A stretch of DNA of 64,000 nt, taken from JAJUFS01 sp964599565. Lineage in GTDB: Bacteria; Pseudomonadota; Gammaproteobacteria; Natronospirales; JAJUFS01. The stretch lies in contig CAZRFE010000001.1 of the NCBI GenBank assembly GCA_964599565.1, positions 1 to 64,000 of the forward strand, written 5' to 3'. The translations under genes were made by a program, and so were the position numbers. Shown here one piece after another: positions 43,884-52,800 of this stretch (the stretch's first letter is position 1; the number at the start of each line of letters is the position of its first letter). The notes beneath the pieces are model-generated. The model saw only the letters and a program-made list of their open reading frames with translations, was not told where the DNA came from and searched no databases.

Positions 43884-44960
43884 TCACCTTTTCGGCACGT
43901 CTTCCGGCCGCACGCCGCCCGCGGCCGTCTTCTCGCCCGCTTTGGCATGGTCGCCCCTACCTGGCCGCGGCGCTTCCTGTGCGTTCTTCACCGCCGGTTC
44001 GTACTGCAGCCGGTAGTGAATCGGCAGGTGATCCGAACCGAACCGCGGCATGACTTCCAGCGTCACGAGCGTGAAGTCGTCGCTGTGAAAGACATGGTCG
44101 AGCGGAAAGCGCAGCAGCGGAAACCAGGCATGGAAGGTGCTGAACATGCCGCGGCCGATGCGCGGGTCGAGCAGCCGGGATACCTTGCGAAACAGCCGCG
44201 TGGTCGGCGACCACGCGACGTCGTTGAAGTCGCCTGTCACGATCACGCGACACGGATCGCGCGCGATCGACTGCGCAACGGCGAGAACTTCCGCGTCGCG
44301 CTCGCGGCTGGTCGGGTTTTCCGTCGGACTCGGCGGTGCAGGATGCAGCGCATGGAAACGCACGCATTGCCCGGAGCGCAGCCGCACGCCAGCGTGCATG
44401 GACGGGACGTCATCCTCGACGAGAAACGCAAGCTCCGGATCTTCAAGCTCAAGCCGCGAATACAGGTGCATGCCGTAGCGATTGTCGAGCGGACAGTCCA
44501 TGCCGTGCGGATGCGTCTCCCGCAGTTCCCGCAGCTGCTCCTGCCACCAGCGGTTCGTCTCGAGCAGCACGATGATGTCGGGATCCGCGTTCGCGATCAG
44601 CCGCCTGAGCCGCGCCACGTCGCGATTCGACATCAGCACGTTCGCGGACAGCACGGAAATGCAGCGCGCCGCGTCGAGCGGCGTCGCCGCACCTTTCACC
44701 TCGCGCGGGAAAAGACGCGTGTAAGGCACGATCCAGGCGAGCTGGTAGACAAGGCAGGCAACCAGCAGCGCGAGCGAAACCCGGTAGAACGGGAATGCAT
44801 CCGCCAACACCCACTGGATGACGATCAGCGCCGCCGTTGCAACGGCGATCTGCAGGCGAAGGAACTCAGGCCCGCGCGACAGCCAGTGCGATGACGGCAG
44901 CAGAGGCAGCAGCGCAAATGCGACCATGGCTCCGTCGAGAACCAGGAGCACGATACTCAT
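43884..44960 (-). CDS. Membrane-anchored endonuclease/exonuclease/phosphatase protein
   Basis: A 358-aa protein with three N-terminal hydrophobic segments (about 1-80) and a C-terminal EEP-fold domain. Fold motifs are CISVLSANVLMSNRDV, IIVLLETNRWW (metal-binding Glu), RVIVTGDFNDVAWSP (Asp/Asn) and RFGSDHLPIHYRL (catalytic Asp/His). Proteins of this type are annotated as endonuclease/exonuclease/phosphatase family; the domain is probably periplasmic and the substrate is unknown. The tail past residue 325 is low-complexity and charged. Confidence 0.87.
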   Translation of the reverse strand: MSIVLLVLDGAMVAFALLPLLPSSHWLSRGPEFLRLQIAVATAALIVIQWVLADAFPFYRVSLALLVACLVYQLAWIVPYTRLFPREVKGAATPLDAARCISVLSANVLMSNRDVARLRRLIANADPDIIVLLETNRWWQEQLRELRETHPHGMDCPLDNRYGMHLYSRLELEDPELAFLVEDDVPSMHAGVRLRSGQCVRFHALHPAPPSPTENPTSRERDAEVLAVAQSIARDPCRVIVTGDFNDVAWSPTTRLFRKVSRLLDPRIGRGMFSTFHAWFPLLRFPLDHVFHSDDFTLVTLEVMPRFGSDHLPIHYRLQYEPAVKNAQEAPRPGRGDHAKAGEKTAAGGVRPEDVPKR

Positions 44961-45005
44961 GAGGATGCGGGCCGGCGCAGTGCCGGCCCGGTGACGGCGG
45001 CGGGA

Positions 45006-45455
45006 TCAGCCTTTCGACGCGCTGCGCAGAGTCTCGAAATCTTCCGTGCGCGGCAGGTTCGCGAAGGCGACGCGCAGTTCTTCCGGCGGAACGGCAATCC
45101 TGCGCGCGCGAAGATCAAGCCACGCGCCGTCCATGTCGAGCACGGCACACAGTTCATCGCCACGGTGAATGTTGTGGATGATGCGCCACTTGCGCCCGTC
45201 TTCCGATTCGCCGCCGATGCGAAAGTCGATGCTGATCTCATCGGACATGTGCAGTTCGCGCAGGAATTTCGCCTGTTCACGGAACAGCACCGGTCCGATC
45301 ATGTTCTTCGCCATCCACCTGAGGCCCAGTCCTTTCTTCTCGAGCAATGCGACGCGCGCCTGCGCGCCATAGTCGTAGTACACCGAATGGCGCACGTGGC
45401 CGTTCGGATCAAGGTCAGCCCACCGTACGGTGATCTTCTGCATGAAGGGTTCCAT
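45006..45455 (-). CDS. Hotdog-fold thioesterase (4HBT family)
   Basis: A 149-aa hotdog-fold protein. ITVRWADLDPNGHVRHSVYYDYGAQAR contains the catalytic Asp of 4-hydroxybenzoyl-CoA-type thioesterases, which hydrolyse acyl-CoA. The substrate cannot be told from sequence. It lies between the nuclease-family gene and the DUF3187 gene on the minus strand, with gaps of 45 and 29 bp. Confidence 0.88.
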   Translation of the reverse strand: MEPFMQKITVRWADLDPNGHVRHSVYYDYGAQARVALLEKKGLGLRWMAKNMIGPVLFREQAKFLRELHMSDEISIDFRIGGESEDGRKWRIIHNIHRGDELCAVLDMDGAWLDLRARRIAVPPEELRVAFANLPRTEDFETLRSASKG

Positions 45456-45484
45456 TCAATCAATCTCCTGTCGATCCGCGAATG

Positions 45485-46564
45485 TCAGTAAGCGCCGCTC
45501 GCGCCGGGAAGCCAGGCAAACCCGATATGAAAGCCGAGATCGGCGGTGTTGTTGAAATTGACGAGATTTTCCGTGAGTGCGTAGCTCAGCACGAAGTCGC
45601 CGAGGCGCTGCCGCAGGCCGATGGAAGCCTGCAGGACGTTTGCCGTCAACTCCGGATCGGCACCGTTTTCGAACACACTGCGCGCGCCGTTCAGTTGCAG
45701 CACGAGATTGAGACTGTGCGCCAGCCGGTTCTCCCACGCGACATTGACGGACGGCGCGAGCCGGCGCGTGTGATCCGGAAACGGTTCCGCCCGGCCGGCG
45801 CGCACGACGGCGGCGCTGACGTAGATGCTGTTGCGCACGCCATGCGCGTGCCACGAAACCTGCAGCCCCGTATCCGATCCGCCTGTCGACAGGAACGTGT
45901 CGGGATTGCGGATCGCGAACTTGTGCGCGAGCTCGACCGTAACTGCCGAGTGTCCCGGCAGCGCATGGTAATAGCGCACGCCAAGTACCGGATCGCCGAA
46001 ACCGTTGTTCGCGGGCTGCTCCAGCAGGTAGAACACGTCGCCGTCGAGAATCGCGACGGCCTGGAAGTCGTTGCGGCTGATGTACTCGCGCCCGAAGCTG
46101 TCGAAACCGAACGCATCGTGAAAACTCTCGATGGTGCTGTCCATGAAACCGCCGCCGTAACGGTGCGCGGGCAGCGTAACGTAACCGGACCAGCTGTCGG
46201 AGAAGCCAAGGTGCGCGGTCATGTTGAAGTAACCGAGCTCGCCGTCGAAGAGAAACGCGTTGTCGGAGCGCGCGCGGATGGCGTTGACGTCCGCCGCGCT
46301 GATTTCGCCGCGCCGCCCGCGCGCCTTGAGGTAATCCATCACGTCGCCATCCATCGCGAAGGTGTTGGACTGCGAGAGGTGCGTTTCGATCGCGAAGCGG
46401 CCGGGCTCGGGCGCAAGCGCGTGATCGGGAAGCATGTTGAGACGCAGCAGCTGGAACGGTCCCATGTCGCGGATGCGAAGCGGGCCGTAGAACTCCTCCG
46501 CATTCACCGGACCGCAAAGGCACGTCAGCATCAGCAGTGCGGCGACGTGCAGCTTCACGGTCAT
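45485..46564 (-). CDS. DUF3187 outer-membrane-type protein
   Basis: A 359-aa exported protein. A signal peptide (LHVAALLMLTCLCGPVNA) precedes a series of alternating amphipathic strands that suggest a beta-barrel, ending in an aromatic-type C-terminus (GAY). DUF3187 members open with FYGPLRIRDMGPFQLLRLNM, as here. The function is unknown; a role as an outer-membrane protein is inference from composition. It begins 5 bp downstream of lpdA on the same strand. Confidence 0.83.
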   Translation of the reverse strand: MTVKLHVAALLMLTCLCGPVNAEEFYGPLRIRDMGPFQLLRLNMLPDHALAPEPGRFAIETHLSQSNTFAMDGDVMDYLKARGRRGEISAADVNAIRARSDNAFLFDGELGYFNMTAHLGFSDSWSGYVTLPAHRYGGGFMDSTIESFHDAFGFDSFGREYISRNDFQAVAILDGDVFYLLEQPANNGFGDPVLGVRYYHALPGHSAVTVELAHKFAIRNPDTFLSTGGSDTGLQVSWHAHGVRNSIYVSAAVVRAGRAEPFPDHTRRLAPSVNVAWENRLAHSLNLVLQLNGARSVFENGADPELTANVLQASIGLRQRLGDFVLSYALTENLVNFNNTADLGFHIGFAWLPGASGAY

Positions 46565-46569
46565 CTCGC

Positions 46570-48366
46570 TCAGTGCTTGCGCTTCTTCGGCAGGTAAAGG
46601 TCCGTCAACGTGCCTTCAAACGCTTCCGCCGCAAACGCGACGGTCTCGGAAAGCGTCGGATGCGGATGGATCGTGAGCCCGATGTCCGCGGCGTCCGCGC
46701 CCATCTCGATCGCGAGCGCGACCTCGCCGACGAGTTCGCCGGCGTTCGGGCCGACCATCGCACCGCCGAGAATGCGCTGTGTCTTCGGATCGAACAGCAG
46801 CTTCGTGAAACCTTCATCGCGCCCGAGCGAGAGCGAACGTCCCGAGGCCGCCCAGGGAAACCTGCCGGCCTCGTATTCGATGCCGTCCTTCTTCGCCTGT
46901 TCTTCCGTGAGGCCGACCCATGCGACTTCCGGATCGGTGTATGCAACGGACGGGATCACGCGCGCATCGAAGAAGCGCTTCTCGCCCGCGCACACTTCCG
47001 CCGCCACCTTGCCTTCATGTGTTGCCTTGTGCGCGAGCATCGGCTGGCCGACGATGTCGCCGATCGCGAAGATGTGTTCGACGTTCGTGCGCATCTGCCG
47101 GTCGACGGCGATGAAACCGCGCTCATCGACGCTGATGCCCGCCTTGTCCGCATCGAGTTTCCTGCCGTTCGGCACGCGGCCGACGGCGACGAGCACGCGA
47201 TCGAACAGCTGTTCGCCCTCCGGCGCCTGCTTCCCTTCGAACGTCACCTTGATGCCGTTCTTCTGCGCGGCCATCTTCGTGACCTTCGTGCCGGTCATGA
47301 TGTTCGCGTAACGCGCCTTGATGCGTTTCTCCAGCGGACGCACGAGATCCTTGTCTGCGCCCGGCATCAGCTGGTCCGCAAGCTCGACGACCGTCACCTG
47401 CGCGCCGAGCGCGTCGTACACGCACGCCATTTCAAGACCGATGATGCCGCCGCCGATCACGAGCAGCCTTTCCGGGATGCCTTTCAGTTCCAGCGCGCCC
47501 GTGGAATCGATGATGCGATCGTCCGCGGGCGCGAACGGCAGCTTCACGGGTTCGGAACCTGCCGCGATGATGCATTTCTCGAAACGCACGACCTGCTTTC
47601 CATCCCTGCCTTCCACTTCAAGATGATGCGCGCCGACGAACTTCCCGTAGCCCGTGACGACCTTCACCTTGCGCTGCTTCGCCATGGTCGAAAGGCCGCC
47701 GGTGAGCTTCTTCACGACATCGGATTTCCAGCTGACGAGTTTCTTCTCATCGATCTTCGGCGCACCGAACGTGATGCCGTGTTCCGCCATCGCCGCCGCT
47801 TCCTCGATCACCTTCGCCGCATGCAGCAGCGCCTTCGAGGGAATGCAGCCGACATTCAGGCATACGCCGCCGAGCGAGTCCTCGCGCTCGATGAGCGTGA
47901 CATCGAGCCCGAGATCCGCGGCGCGAAACGCCGCCGTGTAACCGCCGGGGCCGGACCCCAGCACCAGCACCTGCGTTTCGAGATCCACCTTGCCCGCGTA
48001 GTCATCCGCCTTCTGCGCGGGTTTCGGCGCGCCTTCCTTCGGTGGCGTTGCGGGTGTTTCCGGTTTCTGCGTTTCGGGTTCCCGGGTTTCGGCTTTCTTC
48101 GCGGGCTTCGACGCCGCCGCCGCTTCTGCAACGTCAAGCGTTGCAATCACGCTGCCTTCGGAAACCTTGTCGCCGACCTTGACCTTCATCTCCTTGATGG
48201 TTCCGCCCTGCGGCGCGGGAATGTCCATTGCCGCCTTGTCGGTTTCGAGCGTGATGAGCGGCGATTCCTTCTCGACGGCATCGCCCGCCTTCACCAGCAC
48301 GTCGATGATCTCGACACTCTCGAAATCGCCGATGTCGGGCACCTTGATTTCCACGACGCTCGTCAT
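46570..48366 (-). CDS. lpdA: Dihydrolipoyl dehydrogenase with N-terminal lipoyl domain
   Basis: A 598-aa E3 component of pyruvate dehydrogenase. An N-terminal lipoyl domain (about 1-80, lipoyl-Lys in LETDKAAMDIP) and a Pro/Lys/Glu linker (85-120) lead into the flavoprotein. That part has FAD-binding VLVLGSGPGGYTAAFRAADLG, the redox disulfide GGVCLNVGCIPSKALLH, NAD-binding LLVIGGGIIGLEMACVYDALG and the catalytic His in TIHPHPTLSE. E3 with its own lipoyl domain is typical of Neisseria and many beta- and gammaproteobacteria. Same strand as aceF and aceE. Confidence 0.96.
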   Translation of the reverse strand: MTSVVEIKVPDIGDFESVEIIDVLVKAGDAVEKESPLITLETDKAAMDIPAPQGGTIKEMKVKVGDKVSEGSVIATLDVAEAAAASKPAKKAETREPETQKPETPATPPKEGAPKPAQKADDYAGKVDLETQVLVLGSGPGGYTAAFRAADLGLDVTLIEREDSLGGVCLNVGCIPSKALLHAAKVIEEAAAMAEHGITFGAPKIDEKKLVSWKSDVVKKLTGGLSTMAKQRKVKVVTGYGKFVGAHHLEVEGRDGKQVVRFEKCIIAAGSEPVKLPFAPADDRIIDSTGALELKGIPERLLVIGGGIIGLEMACVYDALGAQVTVVELADQLMPGADKDLVRPLEKRIKARYANIMTGTKVTKMAAQKNGIKVTFEGKQAPEGEQLFDRVLVAVGRVPNGRKLDADKAGISVDERGFIAVDRQMRTNVEHIFAIGDIVGQPMLAHKATHEGKVAAEVCAGEKRFFDARVIPSVAYTDPEVAWVGLTEEQAKKDGIEYEAGRFPWAASGRSLSLGRDEGFTKLLFDPKTQRILGGAMVGPNAGELVGEVALAIEMGADAADIGLTIHPHPTLSETVAFAAEAFEGTLTDLYLPKKRKH

Positions 48367-48403
48367 GTCAGACCTCTTCGGTAATGATTCGAGTGAACGG
48401 CGT

Positions 48404-48625
48404 TCACCGTGAGGGCGTCCGGTTCCTGCTGTCCGCACGCTGGCTGATTGCCTGCCGGAAGGCGGCAACCGCCGTTTCAATGTCGCCGGCGCCCGCATCG
48501 AACTTGTCGCGGCAACCGGGATTGCAGAAGCCGACAACATGGCCTTCAAACCGCGTCAGCGAGTCCGGCGCAACCGGTTTGCCGGACCACGGACAATTCG
48601 CGTTGACGCATTCGCTCAAGGTCAT
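48404..48625 (-). CDS. Small Cys-rich YHS/TRASH-like protein
   Basis: A 73-aa protein with four Cys in a YHS/TRASH-like arrangement: ECVNANCPWSGKPV and VVGFCNPGCRDKF. Such small domains bind metal ions. It has no signal peptide. It is inserted between aceF (20 bp upstream) and lpdA (37 bp downstream) on the same strand, so it is probably co-transcribed with the pyruvate dehydrogenase genes. A link between metal binding and the complex is not established. Confidence 0.78.
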   Translation of the reverse strand: MTLSECVNANCPWSGKPVAPDSLTRFEGHVVGFCNPGCRDKFDAGAGDIETAVAAFRQAISQRADSRNRTPSR

Positions 48626-48645
48626 GTTCGGTTCCGCTCGCGGGC

Positions 48646-49935
48646 TCAGAGCACCAGGTTGCGCCGCTCCGCGAGCACTTCCGCAAGGAACGTCGTGAAG
48701 CGCGCGGCGGCGGCGCCGTCAATGATGCGGTGATCATAGGAAAGCGACAGCGGCAGCATGAGACGCGGTGCGAATTCCTTGCCGTTCCATACCGGTTTCA
48801 TCGAAGCGCGCGACACGCCGAGGATGGCAACTTCCGGCGCGTTGACGATCGGCGTGAAGTACGTGCCGCCGATGGAGCCAAGCGATGACACCGAGAAGCA
48901 GCCGCCCTGCATGTCCGCGGCCTTCAGCTTGCCGGCGCGCGCCGCAGCGGAAAGCTCGCCGAGCTCCCGGCCGATGTCGAAGACGTTCTTGTTATCGGCA
49001 TCCTTGATGACGGGCACGACGAGCCCGTTCGGCGTGTCCGCCGCGAAACCGATGTGAAAATATTTCTTGAACACCTGGCTCTCGCCGTCCGCCGACAGCG
49101 AGCTGTTGAAGTCCGGGAATTCCTTGAGCGCGTGCACGCAGGCCTTGATGATGAATGCCAGCGGCGTGAGCTTCGCGCCGACCTTCTCCGCGTCGGACTT
49201 GAGTGCCGCGCGCATGGTCTCAAGCTCGGTGATGTCCGCTTCATCGTGCTGCGTGACGTGCGGCACGTTCACCCACGATGCATGCAGGCGCGGTCCTGAA
49301 ATCTTCCTGATGCGCGAGAGCGGCTGCACGTCGATCTCGCCGAACCTGCCGAAATCCACGGCCGGCACCTGCGGCAGTCCCGCGCCGCCGCCAGCGCCAC
49401 CGCGCAACGCGGACTTCACGAACGACTTCACGTCGTCGTGCGTGACGCGACCCTTCGCGCCCGAGCCGTTCACCTTGCCGAGGTCCACGCCGAGTTCGCG
49501 CGCGAACTTTCGCACGGAAGGCGATGCATGCGCCTTCGCAAACGACGCTTCGTTGACGGCAGGCAGTTCCGCCGATGGTCGCGCTGCTTGCGGCTGCGGT
49601 TGCGCGGCCGGCTTTTCCTCGGCCTTCGCCGGCGGCTTTTCGGCGGGTTTCTCCGGCGCTTTCGCGGCTTCCTGCTTCGGCGGCGCGGTGTCCGCCGCCG
49701 CTTCAAGCACCGCGATCACCGTACCTTCGGAAACCTTGTCGCCGTTGCCGACCTTCATTTCGACGATCTTTCCCGATTGCGGTGCGGGAATGTCCATCGC
49801 CGCCTTGTCGGTTTCGAGCGTGATGAGCGGCGATTCCTTCTCGATGACATCGCCTGTCTTCACGAGCACGTCGATGATCTCGACGTTCGCGAAATCGCCG
49901 ATGTCGGGAACCTTGATCTCGATTCTGTCCGCCAC
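48646..49935 (-). CDS. aceF: Dihydrolipoyllysine acetyltransferase (PDH E2)
   Basis: A 429-aa E2 with one lipoyl domain (about 1-80, Lys in LETDKAAMDIP), an Ala/Pro/Lys linker, and a peripheral subunit-binding domain at ASPSVRKFARELGVDLG. A catalytic domain follows, ending with SLSYDHRIIDGAAAARF (catalytic His). E. coli has three lipoyl domains; one is common elsewhere. The lipoyl coding region shares a 46-nt identical run with that of lpdA. Confidence 0.96.
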   Translation of the reverse strand: MADRIEIKVPDIGDFANVEIIDVLVKTGDVIEKESPLITLETDKAAMDIPAPQSGKIVEMKVGNGDKVSEGTVIAVLEAAADTAPPKQEAAKAPEKPAEKPPAKAEEKPAAQPQPQAARPSAELPAVNEASFAKAHASPSVRKFARELGVDLGKVNGSGAKGRVTHDDVKSFVKSALRGGAGGGAGLPQVPAVDFGRFGEIDVQPLSRIRKISGPRLHASWVNVPHVTQHDEADITELETMRAALKSDAEKVGAKLTPLAFIIKACVHALKEFPDFNSSLSADGESQVFKKYFHIGFAADTPNGLVVPVIKDADNKNVFDIGRELGELSAAARAGKLKAADMQGGCFSVSSLGSIGGTYFTPIVNAPEVAILGVSRASMKPVWNGKEFAPRLMLPLSLSYDHRIIDGAAAARFTTFLAEVLAERRNLVL

Positions 49936-49956
49936 GCCTTGCTCCTTGTTCCTGTG

Positions 49957-52662
49957 TTACGCCAGCCAGGGATGCGGCTTGTCGGCGCTGATGCCGAACT
50001 TCTTCATGGCATCCGCGACGGTCTTCATCTCGATGCTGCCTTCGTCGGCGAGCGCACGAAGCGCGGCGAGCGCAATGTGATTGCGATCCACTTCGAAGAA
50101 GCGGCGCAGCTGCGCGCGCGAATCCGAGCGGCCGTAGCCGTCGGTGCCGAGCGTGACGTAACGGCGCGGCACCCACTGGCGGATCTTGTCCGCGAATGCG
50201 CGCATGTAATCGGATGCGGCAATGACCGGTCCTTCGGTCCCGTCGAGCTGTTGCGCGACCCACGGTTTCTTCGGCTTGCTGCCGGGGTTGAGCAGGTTCC
50301 AGCGGTCCGCTTCCATGCCGTCACGGCGAAGCTCCGTGAAGCTTGTCGCGCTCCACACGTCGGCGGCGACGCCGAAATCCTTCTCGAGCATTTCCGCCGC
50401 GGCTTCGACTTCGCGCAGGATCGTTCCCGAGCCGAGCAGCTGCACGCGCAGCTTCGCCTTCTTCTGCGCGGATTTCTTCAGCGGATAGAGTCCCTTGAGA
50501 ATGCCTTCGTCCACACCGTCGGGTTTCGCAGGGTGACGGTAGTTCTCGTTCATCAGCGTGATGTAATAGAAGATGTCTTCGTGGTCCTGGTACATCCGCT
50601 TCATGCCGTCGTCGAGAATGACGGCGAGTTCGTAGGCATACGTCGGATCGTAGGCGACGCAGTTCGGAATCGTCGCCGCGAGAACGTGGCTGTGGCCGTC
50701 CTCGTGCTGCAGGCCTTCGCCGTTCAGCGTGGTGCGTCCCGCGGTGCCGCCGAGCATGAAGCCGCGCGCGCGCGAATCGCCCGCCGCCCATGCAAGATCG
50801 CCGATGCGCTGGAAACCGAACATCGAGTAATAGATGAAGAACGGAATCATCGTCACGCCGTGGTTCGCGTACGACGTCGCCGCCGCGATCCACGAGGACA
50901 TCGAACCTGCTTCCGTGATGCCTTCCTCCAGCATCTGGCCCTGCTTGTCCTCGCGGTAGAACATCAGCTGGTCCGCATCCTGCGGTTCGTAAAGCTGACC
51001 CACCGATGAATAGATGCCGTACTGGCGGAACAGGCTTTCCATGCCGAAGGTGCGCGCTTCGTCCGGCACGATGGGAACGATGCGCTTGCCGATGTTCTTG
51101 TCACGCAGCAGCGCCGTGAGCATGCGCACGAAGGCCATGGTCGTCGAGACTTCGCGCTCGCCCGTGTCTTCCATCTGCGACTTGAAGATGTCGAGCCCGG
51201 GAAGCTCGAGCTTCTCGTTGTTCGGCACGCGCTTTGGCAGGTAGCCGCCGAGCTTCTCGCGGCGTTCCTGGATGTACTTGTACTCGCGGCTGTCCTTGCG
51301 GAAGTTCAGGAACGGAACATTGCCGGAATCGATGACTTCATCGGAGACCGGCAGGTTGTAATGATCGCGCACCCACTTGAGGTCGTCGGCGTCGAGTTTC
51401 TTCTTCTGGTGCGCGCCCATCGTGCCCTGCACGGACTTGCCGAGGCCGAACCCCTTCACCGTCTTCGCGAGGATCACCGTCGGCTGGCCGTGGTTGCCGC
51501 TCACCGCGCGGTCGTACGCCGCGTAGACCTTGCGCGCATCGTTGCCGCCGCGGTTGAGCTTCCAGATGTCCTCATCGGACATGTGCGCGACCATCTCCTT
51601 CAGCTCCGGGTAGCGGCCGAAGAAGTGTTCGCGCACGTACGCGCCGTCGCGCGACTTGAACGTCTGGTATTCGCCGTCGACGCACTCTTCCATCACGCGG
51701 CGCAGGAGTCCCTTGCGGTCCTGCGCCAGCAGTGGATCCCAGCGCGAACCCCACAGCACCTTGAGCACGTTCCAGCCCGTGCCGCGGAAATCGGATTCGA
51801 GTTCCTGGATGATCTTGCCGTTGCCGCGCACGGGACCGTCGAGGCGCTGCAGGTTGCAGTTGACGACGAACACGAGGTTGTCGAGATTTTCACGCACGGC
51901 AAGCGAGATCGCGCCGCGCGATTCCGGTTCGTCCATCTCGCCGTCGCCGAGGAACGCCCACACCTTGCGGCCCTTCATTTCGATCAGGCCGCGCGCCTCG
52001 AGATATTTCATGAAGCGCGCCTGGTAGATCGCCATCAGCGGGCCGAGACCCATGGAGACGGTCGGGAACTGCCAGTACTCGGGCATGAGCCATGGATGCG
52101 GGTACGAGGAGAGACCTTCGCCGTTCACTTCCTCGCGGAAATGCAGCAGCTGCTTTTCCGTCAGCCGCTCTTCGAGATACGAACGCGCATAGATGCCCGG
52201 CGAGGAATGTCCCTGGATGTAGACGAGATCGCCGCGGTTTTCTTCCGATGCGCCCTTCCAGAAGTGGTTGAATCCGACTTCATACAGCTGGGCGGCGGAT
52301 GCGTACGTTGCAATATGTCCGCCGAGCTCCGTGCCCTTGCGGTTGGCGTTCACGACCATTGCAACCGCGTTCCAGCGGATGTACGCCTCGATGCGTTTCT
52401 CGATTTCGCGGTCGCCGGGATACGGCGGTTCCTGGTGCTTCGGAATGGTGTTGAGGTACGCGGTTTCCGCGGAGTACGGCAGGTACGCACCCTGGCGGCG
52501 CGCGTGATCCACGAGCTGCTCGAGCAGGAAGTGCGCGCGGTCGGCGCCGTGCGCCTGCAGTGTCGCGTCAAGCGACTCCAGCCATTCCCGCGTTTCCTGG
52601 GGGTCCACGTCCTGACGCTGGCTGGCGTCAACCTTGCTGTCATCGTTCGTGCGAAGGGTCAT
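49957..52662 (-). CDS. aceE: Pyruvate dehydrogenase E1, homodimeric type
   Basis: A 901-aa thiamine-diphosphate enzyme that decarboxylates pyruvate and acetylates the E2 lipoyl group. The ThDP motif is FLGDGEMDEPESRGAISLA through VFVVNCNLQ, the opening is DPQETREWLESLDATLQAHG, and the length equals that of E. coli AceE with its N-terminal region. ATG 52662 follows an AAGG site. First gene of aceE-aceF-(Cys-rich)-lpdA. Confidence 0.96.
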   Translation of the reverse strand: MTLRTNDDSKVDASQRQDVDPQETREWLESLDATLQAHGADRAHFLLEQLVDHARRQGAYLPYSAETAYLNTIPKHQEPPYPGDREIEKRIEAYIRWNAVAMVVNANRKGTELGGHIATYASAAQLYEVGFNHFWKGASEENRGDLVYIQGHSSPGIYARSYLEERLTEKQLLHFREEVNGEGLSSYPHPWLMPEYWQFPTVSMGLGPLMAIYQARFMKYLEARGLIEMKGRKVWAFLGDGEMDEPESRGAISLAVRENLDNLVFVVNCNLQRLDGPVRGNGKIIQELESDFRGTGWNVLKVLWGSRWDPLLAQDRKGLLRRVMEECVDGEYQTFKSRDGAYVREHFFGRYPELKEMVAHMSDEDIWKLNRGGNDARKVYAAYDRAVSGNHGQPTVILAKTVKGFGLGKSVQGTMGAHQKKKLDADDLKWVRDHYNLPVSDEVIDSGNVPFLNFRKDSREYKYIQERREKLGGYLPKRVPNNEKLELPGLDIFKSQMEDTGEREVSTTMAFVRMLTALLRDKNIGKRIVPIVPDEARTFGMESLFRQYGIYSSVGQLYEPQDADQLMFYREDKQGQMLEEGITEAGSMSSWIAAATSYANHGVTMIPFFIYYSMFGFQRIGDLAWAAGDSRARGFMLGGTAGRTTLNGEGLQHEDGHSHVLAATIPNCVAYDPTYAYELAVILDDGMKRMYQDHEDIFYYITLMNENYRHPAKPDGVDEGILKGLYPLKKSAQKKAKLRVQLLGSGTILREVEAAAEMLEKDFGVAADVWSATSFTELRRDGMEADRWNLLNPGSKPKKPWVAQQLDGTEGPVIAASDYMRAFADKIRQWVPRRYVTLGTDGYGRSDSRAQLRRFFEVDRNHIALAALRALADEGSIEMKTVADAMKKFGISADKPHPWLA

Positions 52663-52756
52663 GCGAAATCCTTGGAAAGACTTCTGGCAATCGTGCCGCG
52701 GAATCGCCGGCACGCGTATCCGGATCGGGGACCGCGCATCGCGCGGTATTTGAACC

Positions 52757-52765
52757 TGGTATGAT
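52757..52765 (+). promoter_or_regulatory. Extended -10 promoter for the M17 peptidase gene
   Basis: TG (52757-52758) followed by TATGAT (52760-52765) makes an extended -10 about 35 nt before the aminopeptidase start, in the divergent spacer with aceE. TTGAAC at 52749-52754 is too close to be its -35. Confidence 0.45.
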
Positions 52766-52800
52766 CGGCGTTCGCACAATTCCGGTCAAGGCAACGACTT

